Origin: Allobosea sp.
GTDB lineage: Bacteria > Pseudomonadota > Alphaproteobacteria > Rhizobiales > Beijerinckiaceae
Length of the DNA stretch: 13,453 nt
Assembly: GCA_021732895.1 (NCBI GenBank)
Contig: JAKFWE010000099.1
Location: 1 to 13,453 of the forward strand
Reading direction: 5' to 3'
Numbering within the stretch: position 1 is the first letter of the stretch; each line of letters opens with the position of its first letter. The notes beneath the pieces were generated by a model, which made no database searches, was not told the origin of the DNA, and saw only the letters and a program-made list of their open reading frames with translations. Below, in pieces: positions 6,165-12,660 of the stretch. The translations under genes were made by a program, and so were the position numbers.

Positions 6165-6674
6165 TCACCCCACCTTCAACACCGCCGACAGCTCCGGCTT
6201 CACGTTCAGCGTCTGGAACACGACGCAATAGCGCTCGGTGAGCTTCAACAACGTGTCGAGCTTGTCCTGCGGGGCGTCGGTCTCGACCTCGAAGGAGAGC
6301 CGGATCGCCTTGAAGCCGACGGCGGCATCCTTGGCCACGCCGAGCGTGCCGCGAAAATCGAGATCGCCCTCGGCCTTGACCACGCCCTTCTTCAATTCGA
6401 TCTCGAGCGCGGTCGCGACCGCCTTCAGCGTCACGCCGGCGCAGGCGACCAGCGCCTCCAGCAGCATGTCGCCCGAGCACAGCTCCGCGCCCGAGCCGCC
6501 CGTCGCCGGATGCAGGCCGGCGAGCGCGATGGCGCGCCCGGTCTCGACCTTGCAGGCGATGTGCTGGTCGTCGAGTTCGCCGCGCGCCGTCAGCGTCACC
6601 ACGGCGGCGTCCGGCGTTTCGCGGTAGCGTTCCTTGAGGGGCGCCTGAAGGCTGCGCAAGGCGGTCAGATCCAT
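6165..6674 (-). CDS. OsmC/Ohr-family peroxiredoxin-like protein
   Basis: OsmC/Ohr proteins are cytoplasmic thiol peroxidases that reduce organic hydroperoxides. The 169-residue protein has the two conserved cysteines in context: Cys78 in LLEALVACAGVTLKAVA and Cys150 in TERYCVVFQTL, at the ends of the two central helices. Extra cysteines at 41 and 66 are not family signatures. The RGEL...HIACKVETG and GLHPATGGSGAELCSGD stretches fit the broad OsmC group rather than classic OsmC or Ohr, so no symbol is given and the substrate is unknown. A GGAGA at 6683-6687 lies eight bases before the ATG and supports this start. It follows the ABC-like gene on the same strand after 94 bp containing a stem-loop, and converges on the toxin gene. 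Confidence 0.9.
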   Translation of the reverse strand: MDLTALRSLQAPLKERYRETPDAAVVTLTARGELDDQHIACKVETGRAIALAGLHPATGGSGAELCSGDMLLEALVACAGVTLKAVATALEIELKKGVVKAEGDLDFRGTLGVAKDAAVGFKAIRLSFEVETDAPQDKLDTLLKLTERYCVVFQTLNVKPELSAVLKVG

Positions 6675-6718
6675 GGGGTTGATCTCCGGCGACGGGTTGA
6701 TGGCGGAAGGCAGGCATA

Positions 6719-6749
6719 GAGCCCGGCGCGGCCGGACGCCAGCCGGCTC
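6719..6749. repeat. Stem-loop between the ABC-like gene and the osmC-like gene
   Basis: Arms at 6719-6727 and 6742-6749 pair over eight bases with one bulged C (GAGCC[C]GGC with GCCGGCTC). There is no T-run after it on the minus strand, so it is not a standard intrinsic terminator. It could separate or stabilise the two messages. Short GC-rich stems are frequent by chance at this base composition. Confidence 0.3.
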
Positions 6750-6768
6750 GCGATTGGCCGCCTTCCGT

Positions 6769-7479
6769 TCACATGGCGGCGGCGAGACCTGGACGGGGCG
6801 TGGCGAAAGGCGCCGCCATCAGCGTGCGGGCGACCTCGCGCCTCAGCGCCCGCATGCCCGCGCTTTCCGGATCGCGCGGGCGCGGCTGCAGGTTGACGAA
6901 GCCCGCCACGATGCGGGGCGTGCGCCCGCGCAGCACCAGAATCCGGTCGGCGAGCCGAGCCGCCTGTCCGGCGTCGCGCGTCGTCAGCACGATGCCGGGC
7001 CGGCTCTCGCGCCAGAACGTGAGCAGTATCTCCTCGAGCCGGGCCCGCGCGCCGTGCGACAGCGGCGCGAAAGGCTCGTCCATCAGCAGCGCGGCTGGCC
7101 GTGACAGGTAGATGCGCGCCAGCGCCACCGCGTGGCGCTGCTCCGCGTCGAGTTCGCCCGGCCTCGCCTGCGCCAGTCCGCCGAGCCCCGTCCGGCCGAG
7201 GGCGTTGGCGACGAGCCCCTCGCGGCTGAAAGACGAAAGCCCGCCACGGCCGAAGGCGACATTCTCGGAAAGGCTCAGCCAGGCGCGCAGCGCCGGCTCG
7301 CGCGTCAGGTGGGCGGCGTTCGCCGGCATCGCGCCTGATGCGGATCTGACGACCTCCGATCGATCGACATCGTCCGCCAGCAGCAGGGCGACGATCTCGC
7401 CAGCCCGGAAGCAGCCCGCCAGCGCCGGCGGGGGCGCGTCCGCGGCATGTGGAACTTGGAGCGGAATGATGTCCGGCAT
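6769..7479 (-). CDS. Degenerate ABC-transporter ATPase-like protein (NitT/TauT type)
   Basis: Overall the 236-residue protein follows the NrtD/SsuB/TauB ATPases that power nitrate, sulfonate or taurine uptake: GEIVALL (27-33), EPALRAWLSLSENVAFG (61-77), HAVALARIYLSRPAALLMDEP (116-136) and ARLADRILVL (174-183). The catalytic motifs are lost. The Walker A site reads LADDVDRSE (34-42), lacking the glycines and the lysine. The Q-loop glutamine is Arg60. The LSGGQ signature is LDAEQ (110-114). The D-loop aspartate is Ser141, and the H-loop histidine is Arg168. About 20 residues between Walker A and the Q-loop are missing. Only Walker B (Asp134, Glu135) survives. The frame is intact, so it is probably expressed but not an ATPase. 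No permease or binding protein is nearby. The ATG at 7479 best fits family length; a GTG at 7542 would add 21 residues. Confidence 0.8.
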   Translation of the reverse strand: MPDIIPLQVPHAADAPPPALAGCFRAGEIVALLLADDVDRSEVVRSASGAMPANAAHLTREPALRAWLSLSENVAFGRGGLSSFSREGLVANALGRTGLGGLAQARPGELDAEQRHAVALARIYLSRPAALLMDEPFAPLSHGARARLEEILLTFWRESRPGIVLTTRDAGQAARLADRILVLRGRTPRIVAGFVNLQPRPRDPESAGMRALRREVARTLMAAPFATPRPGLAAAM

Positions 7480-7601
7480 GGCGCTGGTCTCGCATGGTGG
7501 GGCGGGACCATGGGCGCTCGTCTCGAACGGCCATCTTCCCACGCTTTAGCTGCATTTGTTTCGCGCCCGCAAGCTGGTGGCTCAAATCGGCGCGTATCCG
7601 C

Positions 7602-7630
7602 TTCCTAGGTTCGTGCGTTCGATATGTCAA
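7602..7630 (-). promoter_or_regulatory. Candidate promoter for the ABC-like gene in the divergent gap to glnD
   Basis: On the minus strand a consensus TTGACA (7630-7625), a 17-base spacer and TAGGAA (7607-7602) point towards the ABC-like gene. The leader to ATG 7479 would be about 115 bases, or about 53 to GTG 7542. The whole gap (7480-7775, 296 bases) holds no gene that I can support. No convincing forward -35/-10 pair for glnD was found in it. Confidence 0.5.
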
Positions 7631-7759
7631 ACGAAGTTTCAGGACCCTGCGCTGTCGCCGGGCAAAGCCTTCGCCCTCTGGCCTGCGCTGCGCCGGCGGC
7701 TTTCGGCTGCGTGCGGCGGCGTGTTACGACCGGACAGGGCGCGCCGCTCCGCCCGATTC

Positions 7760-7765
7760 GAGGGG
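7760..7765 (+). promoter_or_regulatory. Ribosome-binding site supporting the GTG start of glnD
   Basis: GAGGGG ends ten bases before GTG 7776, slightly longer spacing than ideal. No ATG in frame exists upstream before the frame closes, and the sequence 5' of 7776 encodes unrelated Arg/Cys-rich residues. A GATTC (GANTC methylation target) lies immediately before it at 7755-7759. Confidence 0.6.
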
Positions 7766-7775
7766 TTCAGCCATC

Positions 7776-10586
7776 GTGTCAGCCCTTGCAGACCGCCCCG
7801 GCCTGGCGCTCGCCGAGCTGCTGGAAAGCCCGCCTGCCGCCGTGGCGCGGCTGGTCGGTGAACTTGGCCGCGCCAGTTCCGGCGACCTGCGGCAGGCGCT
7901 CGTCGCCGGCCTGCGCGCGGCGCTCGACGAAGGCCATGCCTCGGCGCGCGAAATCCTGGCCGGCCCGCGCAACGGTCTCGCCTGCGCGCGCCGCCTGTCG
8001 GCGGTGATGGATGCGGTCGTTTCCTGCCTGCATGCGGCCGCGACCCGGCATTTCTACCCGGCGGTCAATCCGTCGCAATCCGAGCGCATCGCGGTCGTCG
8101 CGGTCGGCGGCTATGGCCGGGGCACGCTCGCGCCGGGCTCCGATGTCGACCTCCTCTTCCTGTTTCCCCACAAGCAGACCGCCTGGGGCGAGAGCGTCGT
8201 CGAGGCGATGCTCTATCCGCTCTGGGATTTGAAACTGAAGGTCGGGCATTCGGTGCGCTCGATCGACGACTGCGTGCGCGAGGCGCGCGCCGACATGACG
8301 ATCCGCACGGCGCTGCTGGAGGCGCGTTTCCTGGTGGGCGATGCGCCGCTGTTCCACGACATGGTCCGGCGCTTCGGCGCCGAGATCGTCGAGGGCAGCG
8401 CCGCGGCCTTCACCGAGGCCAAGCTCGCCGAGCGCGAGACGCGGGTGCGCCGGGCCGGCGCCTCGCGCTATCTGGTCGAGCCCAACGTCAAGGACGGCAA
8501 GGGCGGTCTGCGCGATCTCAACACGCTGTTCTGGATCGCCAAATACGCCTATCGCGTCGAGGATGCGAGCGACCTCGTCGCGGCCGGCCTGTTCGACACT
8601 CAGGAATACCTGATGTTCCAGCGCTCGGAGGAGTTTCTCTGGCGCGTGCGCTGCTGGATGCATTTCCTCACCGGCCGGGCCGAGGAACGCCTGTCCTTCG
8701 ACCTTCAGCGCCAGGTCGCGACGGCGACGGGCTATGCCGGCCGCAGCGGACAGGCCCCGGTCGAGCGCTTCATGAAGGCCTATTTCCTCGTCGCCAAGGA
8801 TGTCGGCGATCTGACCGCCATCGTCTGCGCCGCGCTGGAGGCGCGTCAGCAGAAGCCGCGCGCCTCGCTCAGCCGTCTGATCGGCTCCTTCACCAAGCGC
8901 TCGCGCGTGCGCGCGCTCGGGCACCCCGACTTCACGCTGAAGAGCCGGCGGCTCAACGTCGTCGATGCGGACGCCTTCCGCCGCGACCCGGTCAACCTGC
9001 TCAGGCTCTTCGAGATCGCCAGCCGCGACGACATCGCCATCCATCCCGACGCCAGCCGGCTGGTGACGCGCTCGCTCAGGCTGGTCAACGCGCAACTGCG
9101 CGCCGATCCCGAGGCGAACCGCATCTTCCTCGAAATCCTGACCGCGCGGCGCTCGCCGGAAGCGGTTCTGCGGCGGATGAACGAATCCGGCCTGCTCGGC
9201 AAGTTCATTCCGGATTTCGGCCGCATCGTCGCGATGATGCAGTTCAACATGTATCACCACTACACGGTCGATGAGCACCTGATCCGCTCGATCGGCGTTC
9301 TCGCCGAGATCGACGCCGGCGTGCTCGAACTGGAGCATCCTCTCGCCAACGAGATCATGCCGACGATCGCGAACCGGCGCGCGCTCTACGTGGCGCTGCT
9401 GCTGCACGACATCGCCAAGGGCCGCATCGAGGACCATTCCATCGCCGGCGCGCGGATCGCCCGCAAGCTCGGCCCGCGGCTCGGCCTCACCGAGGCGCAG
9501 ACCGAGACGGCGGCCTGGCTGGTCGAGCATCATCTCGACATGTCCACGGTGGCCCAGAGCCGCGATCTCGGCGATCCCAAGACGATCGAGAGCTTCGCCG
9601 CCACGGTGCAGACGCTGGAGCGGTTGAAGCTCCTGCTGGTGCTCACCGTCGCCGACATCAAGGCGGTGGGGCCGGGCGTCTGGAACGGCTGGAAGGGGCA
9701 GCTGCTGCGCACGCTCTATTACGAGACCGAGATCGTGCTCGCCGGCGGGCATTCCGCGATCGAGCGCAAGGCGCGCGTCGAGAAGAAACAGGATGCGCTC
9801 AGGGCCGCGCTGGCCGACTGGGACGCGGCGGCGCGCGACGCCTATCTGGCGCGGCACTATCCGGCCTACTGGATCAAGGCCGACCTGCCGACGCAGGAGA
9901 AGCACGCCCGCTTCCTGCGTGAGGCCGAGAGCGGGGGCCGCACCACCGCGACCCTGGTCGAGACCGATCAGTTCCGCGGCGTGACCGAACTGACCATCCT
10001 CGCGCCGGATCATCCGCGACTGCTCGCCATCATCACCGGCGCCTGCGCCGCGGCTGGCGGCAACATCGTCGATGCGCAGATCTCCACCACGACCGACGGG
10101 CTGGCGCTCGACACCATCTTCGTCTCGCGGGCCTTCGACCGCGACGATGACGAACTGCGCCGGGCGGAACGGATCGCCGCCGCGATCGAGCGGGCGCTGA
10201 AGGGCGAGATCAGGATCGCCGATCTGGTGGCGCAGCGCCGCGCCCCGCCGCCGCGCGGCCAGACCTTCCAGGTCGCGCCGGAGATCGTCATCGACAACGT
10301 GCTCTCGGCCCGCCACACCGTGCTGGAGGTCTCGGGGCTGGATCGACCGGGCCTGCTCTACGATCTGACCACCGCGATCGGGAAGCTCAACCTCAACATC
10401 GCCTCCGCTCATATCGCGACCTTCGGCGAGAAGGCGGTCGATGTGTTCTATGTCACCGACCTGACCACCGCGAAGATCACGGGAACCGCGCGCCAGCTCA
10501 CGATCCGCAAGGCCCTGCTCGACGTCTTCGCCTTCTGGCACGACAAGCCGGCCCCGGCGCGGACGAAGGCGACGGCGCGCGCTTGA
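7776..10586 (+). CDS. glnD: Bifunctional PII uridylyltransferase / uridylyl-removing enzyme GlnD
   Basis: GlnD is the cytoplasmic glutamine sensor of the nitrogen response: it uridylylates PII proteins (GlnB/GlnK) when glutamine is low and removes UMP when it is high. At 936 residues it has full length with all four domains. The nucleotidyltransferase domain carries GGYGRGTLAPGSDVDLLFLF (Gly111, Gly112; metal ligands Asp123 and Asp125), followed by NVKDGKGGLRDLN. The HD hydrolase domain carries LLLHDIAKGRIEDHS (His544, Asp545). Two C-terminal ACT domains, which bind glutamine, start near 736 (TELTILAPDHPRLLAII) and 849 (VLEVSGLDRPGLLYDLT). The GTG at 7776 is the best start; reading open back to 7494 gives unrelated sequence. 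A full-length open frame on the opposite strand is a composition artefact. Its stop lies inside a candidate heat-shock promoter for grpE. Confidence 0.97.
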   Translation: MSALADRPGLALAELLESPPAAVARLVGELGRASSGDLRQALVAGLRAALDEGHASAREILAGPRNGLACARRLSAVMDAVVSCLHAAATRHFYPAVNPSQSERIAVVAVGGYGRGTLAPGSDVDLLFLFPHKQTAWGESVVEAMLYPLWDLKLKVGHSVRSIDDCVREARADMTIRTALLEARFLVGDAPLFHDMVRRFGAEIVEGSAAAFTEAKLAERETRVRRAGASRYLVEPNVKDGKGGLRDLNTLFWIAKYAYRVEDASDLVAAGLFDTQEYLMFQRSEEFLWRVRCWMHFLTGRAEERLSFDLQRQVATATGYAGRSGQAPVERFMKAYFLVAKDVGDLTAIVCAALEARQQKPRASLSRLIGSFTKRSRVRALGHPDFTLKSRRLNVVDADAFRRDPVNLLRLFEIASRDDIAIHPDASRLVTRSLRLVNAQLRADPEANRIFLEILTARRSPEAVLRRMNESGLLGKFIPDFGRIVAMMQFNMYHHYTVDEHLIRSIGVLAEIDAGVLELEHPLANEIMPTIANRRALYVALLLHDIAKGRIEDHSIAGARIARKLGPRLGLTEAQTETAAWLVEHHLDMSTVAQSRDLGDPKTIESFAATVQTLERLKLLLVLTVADIKAVGPGVWNGWKGQLLRTLYYETEIVLAGGHSAIERKARVEKKQDALRAALADWDAAARDAYLARHYPAYWIKADLPTQEKHARFLREAESGGRTTATLVETDQFRGVTELTILAPDHPRLLAIITGACAAAGGNIVDAQISTTTDGLALDTIFVSRAFDRDDDELRRAERIAAAIERALKGEIRIADLVAQRRAPPPRGQTFQVAPEIVIDNVLSARHTVLEVSGLDRPGLLYDLTTAIGKLNLNIASAHIATFGEKAVDVFYVTDLTTAKITGTARQLTIRKALLDVFAFWHDKPAPARTKATARA

Positions 10587-10610
10587 TTTCGCCGCCGCCA
10601 GGCCCGATAT
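10582..10610 (+). promoter_or_regulatory. Candidate RpoH (sigma32) heat-shock promoter for grpE
   Basis: CTTGAT (10582-10587), a 15-base spacer and CCCGATAT (10603-10610) match the E. coli sigma32 consensus CTTGAA / CCCCATNT at 5 of 6 and 6 of 7 fixed positions. The -35 box overlaps the glnD stop codon. Transcription would start near 10617, about 50 bases before the grpE ATG. A heat-shock promoter is what a GrpE gene is expected to have, and no CIRCE element was seen in the gap. A GC-rich dyad (GGCCGGG 10612-10618 with CCCGGCC 10648-10654) lies in the predicted leader. Confidence 0.55.
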
Positions 10611-10668
10611 CGGCCGGGAAGGCGGCTGCGCCCCGATCGGGCGGCGGCCCGGCCAGACCCGACGACAC

Positions 10669-11304
10669 ATGGATGAGGCGATGACGCAGAACCCTGCGAC
10701 TGACGAACCCGACCCCGAGACCGGGATCGAGAGCGACGTGGCCGAGCGGCGCGAACTGCGTCCCGAGGAGCGGCTGGAGCTGGTGGAGTCCGAGCGCGAC
10801 GATTTTCGCGACAAGCTGCTGCGCACGCTCGCCGACATGGAGAACCTGCGCCGCCGGACCGAACGCGAGATCGCCGACGCCAAGGCCTATGCCGTCACCA
10901 GCTTCGCCCGCGACATGCTCGGCAGCGCCGACAATCTGCGCCGCGCGCTCGAAAGCGTGCCGCAGGGCGATGGCGGCGCTGCCTTGACGGCGCTCGTCGA
11001 GGGCGTCGAGCTCACCGAGCGCGACCTGCTCAAGACGCTGGAGCGCCATGGCGTGCGCAGGATAGAGCCCTTCGCGGAACGCTTCGATCCGCATCTGCAC
11101 CAGGCGATCTTCGAGGCGCCCGATGACGCGATTCCCAAGGGCATGGTCTCGAAAGTGGTGCAGTCGGGCTACAAGATCGGCGAACGCGTGCTGCGCCCGG
11201 CGCTGGTCGGCGTCTCGGCCGGCGCGCCGAAGGTCGCGGAGGCCCCCGGACCCGATGCGCCGCCGGCCGCCGGGGCGCCCGAAGACGGTCCGACCGGCGC
11301 CTGA
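10669..11304 (+). CDS. grpE: GrpE, nucleotide exchange factor of DnaK
   Basis: GrpE speeds ADP release from DnaK in the DnaK-DnaJ-GrpE folding cycle and acts as a thermosensor. The 211-residue protein has an acidic disordered N-terminus (1-30), a long coiled-coil dimer helix (about 30-70, including LADMENLRRRTEREI), the short helical region (SFARDMLGSADNLRRALE) and the C-terminal beta domain with the family signature from FDPHLHQAIFE through KVVQSGYKIGERVLRPALV (139-180). An Ala/Pro-rich tail of about 27 residues follows. ATG 10669 is used; ATG 10681 is an equally possible start, with GAGG only two bases before it. hrcA, a frequent neighbour, is absent here. The candidate RpoH promoter upstream and the membrane protein gene 3 bp downstream suggest a small heat-inducible unit. 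Confidence 0.97.
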   Translation: MDEAMTQNPATDEPDPETGIESDVAERRELRPEERLELVESERDDFRDKLLRTLADMENLRRRTEREIADAKAYAVTSFARDMLGSADNLRRALESVPQGDGGAALTALVEGVELTERDLLKTLERHGVRRIEPFAERFDPHLHQAIFEAPDDAIPKGMVSKVVQSGYKIGERVLRPALVGVSAGAPKVAEAPGPDAPPAAGAPEDGPTGA

Positions 11305-11307
11305 CCG

Positions 11308-11937
11308 GTGCTGGAGGCCGCCGGCGTCGCCGTCTTCGCGTTGACCGGCGCGCTCGTGGCCGTCCGCAAGGGCATGGACCCGTTCGGCTTCATCCTGCTC
11401 GCCACTGTGACGGGCGTCGGCGGCGGCACCCTGCGCGATCTCCTGCTCGGCCGGATCGTCTTCTGGGTGCGCGATCCGAGCGACGTGCTGGTCTGCGCCG
11501 GCGTCGCGCTCGCGGCCTGGGCGCTGGCCTATGCACGGCCGGGCATGCTTGACGGCTGGGCCGGAAAGCGGCTGCTGATCTGGGGCGACGCCGCCGGGCT
11601 CGCGCTTTTCGCCGTGGCCGGAACGCTCAAGGCTCTCGATGTCGGCGTCTCGCCCCTCTCCGCGGTCGCGCTCGGCGCGATGACGGCGACCTTCGGCGGC
11701 ATCCTGCGCGACATCCTCGCCGGCGACCGGCCGATGGTGCTGTGGAGCCGGGATTTCTATGTCACCGCGGCCGCCGCCGGCGCGGGTGCGACGGCGCTCC
11801 TCGCGAGCTTCGGCGTCGATCCGGCCGTGGTGATGCTGGGCGGCCTGATCACGGGTTTCGGCCTGCGCGCCGGCTCGATCCTGTTCGGCTGGTCGTTCCC
11901 GGTGCTGCCGGGGCCGCCGCCTCAGGCGAAGGACTGA
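11308..11937 (+). CDS. TRIC/UPF0126-family membrane protein (putative cation channel)
   Basis: The 209-residue polytopic protein carries two copies of the UPF0126 repeat, the fold of prokaryotic trimeric intracellular cation channels; Pfam also names the family after glycine transport. In repeat 1, ALTGALVAVRKGMDPFGF leads to TGVGGGTLRDLLLGR (35-49). In repeat 2, AVAGTLKAL leads to TATFGGILRDILAGD (126-140). Each repeat should form three membrane helices, with a seventh near the C-terminus (about 172-195). The GTG at 11308 is preferred because the conserved N-terminus begins directly after it; it lies 3 bp after the grpE stop with no Shine-Dalgarno, so translation is probably coupled to grpE. 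Substrate (K+ or amino acid) cannot be told from sequence. Confidence 0.85.
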   Translation: MLEAAGVAVFALTGALVAVRKGMDPFGFILLATVTGVGGGTLRDLLLGRIVFWVRDPSDVLVCAGVALAAWALAYARPGMLDGWAGKRLLIWGDAAGLALFAVAGTLKALDVGVSPLSAVALGAMTATFGGILRDILAGDRPMVLWSRDFYVTAAAAGAGATALLASFGVDPAVVMLGGLITGFGLRAGSILFGWSFPVLPGPPPQAKD

Positions 11938-11943
11938 CGCCTC

Positions 11944-12026
11944 GTCCGCCCTTGCGCGCGCGCCGCAGCAATCCAGGAGGGCGTGGCGCGAGACGCTGTC
12001 TTGCTTCGCTGCGCTCGCAAGGACGG
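11944..12026. repeat. Degenerate second copy of the palindromic repeat, between converging genes
   Basis: The right arm (about 11998-12026) contains, on the minus strand, the core TTGCGAGCGCAGCGAAGC found in the def-fmt repeat. The left arm (about 11944-11977) is the same motif with several changes and a 4-base insertion, so the pair is only partly complementary. It fills most of the 94 bp between the TRIC-like gene and alkB and could serve as a two-way terminator-like hairpin. Confidence 0.75.
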
Positions 12027-12031
12027 GAACG

Positions 12032-12652
12032 TCACGCCGGCTTCGTCACGCGCCGCAAGGTCAGATTGAGCCGCCCCCCCTGCGGCAGCAGGCGCGAGGA
12101 GCCCGGGAGGATGCGGTCGACGCCGTGATAGGCCAGCCGCGCCGCCCCGCCGAACAGCAGCGCATCGCCGGAAGCGAGCTTCAGGGACACCGTTCTGCCG
12201 CCGCGCGTCGCGCCGCCGATGCGAAACAGCGCCGCATCGCCCAGCGAGAGCGAGAGCACCGGAGCCGCGAAATCCTGCTCGTCGCGGTCCTGGTGCAAGC
12301 CCATCCGCGCGCCGGCCTCGTAGCGGTTGATCAGGCAGGCCTCTGGCGGATGCGGGTAACCGGACAGCTCCGCCCAGGCGGCGAGCAGGGGCGCCGGCAT
12401 CAGCGGCCAGGGTTCGCCGGTCTCGGGGTGGAGCGGCTGGTAGCGGTAGCCGCGCTCGTCCGACACCCAGCCGAGCGGCCCGCAATTGGTCATGCGCACC
12501 GAGAACGGCTGGCCGGTCTTCGGCATGCGCGGCTGGAAGAACGGCGCCTGGCGCACCACCGCCTGTAGTTCGGCCGCGAGCGCCGCCTGGGATTCGTCGT
12601 CGAGATAGCCCGGCCAGTGAACGACGCCCGGCGCGACGGCGACCCGGATCAT
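12032..12652 (-). CDS. alkB: AlkB-type 2-oxoglutarate/Fe(II)-dependent DNA repair dioxygenase
   Basis: AlkB removes alkyl groups such as 1-methyladenine and 3-methylcytosine from DNA and RNA by oxidative demethylation. The 206-residue protein is close in length to E. coli AlkB. It has CLINRYEAGARMGLHQDRDE (106-125), giving the 2-oxoglutarate contacts Asn109 and Tyr111 and iron ligands His120 and Asp122, then LSLSLGD, the third iron ligand His176 in LAYHGVDRI, and RLNLTLRRV with Arg194 and Arg200 for 2-oxoglutarate. The N-terminal nucleotide-recognition lid is present (GYRYQPLHPETGEPWP). It lies 8 bp after dapB on the same strand, with GAGGG (overlapping the dapB stop) five bases before its ATG, so the two are likely co-transcribed and coupled. 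Confidence 0.93.
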   Translation of the reverse strand: MIRVAVAPGVVHWPGYLDDESQAALAAELQAVVRQAPFFQPRMPKTGQPFSVRMTNCGPLGWVSDERGYRYQPLHPETGEPWPLMPAPLLAAWAELSGYPHPPEACLINRYEAGARMGLHQDRDEQDFAAPVLSLSLGDAALFRIGGATRGGRTVSLKLASGDALLFGGAARLAYHGVDRILPGSSRLLPQGGRLNLTLRRVTKPA

Positions 12653-12660
12653 CCGCGCCC

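Noticed and set aside
7494..7775. 94-residue upstream extension of glnD
   Set aside because: Cys/Arg-rich sequence with no GlnD similarity, starting inside the divergent ABC-like gene's region; GTG 7776 has a ribosome site and gives normal length.
7543..7775. A small RNA or riboswitch before glnD
   Set aside because: No known aptamer pattern, conserved hairpin set or terminator could be recognised by eye.
10612..10654. GC-rich dyad after glnD as an intrinsic terminator
   Set aside because: Seven-base arms with a 29-base interior and no following T-run; at this GC content such pairs are common, so I mention it only as possible leader structure.
7779..10883. A 1034-codon open frame on the minus strand opposite glnD
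   Set aside because: Its length is striking, but the translation is charged low-complexity sequence caused by GC-skewed third positions, while glnD on the plus strand has every expected domain.
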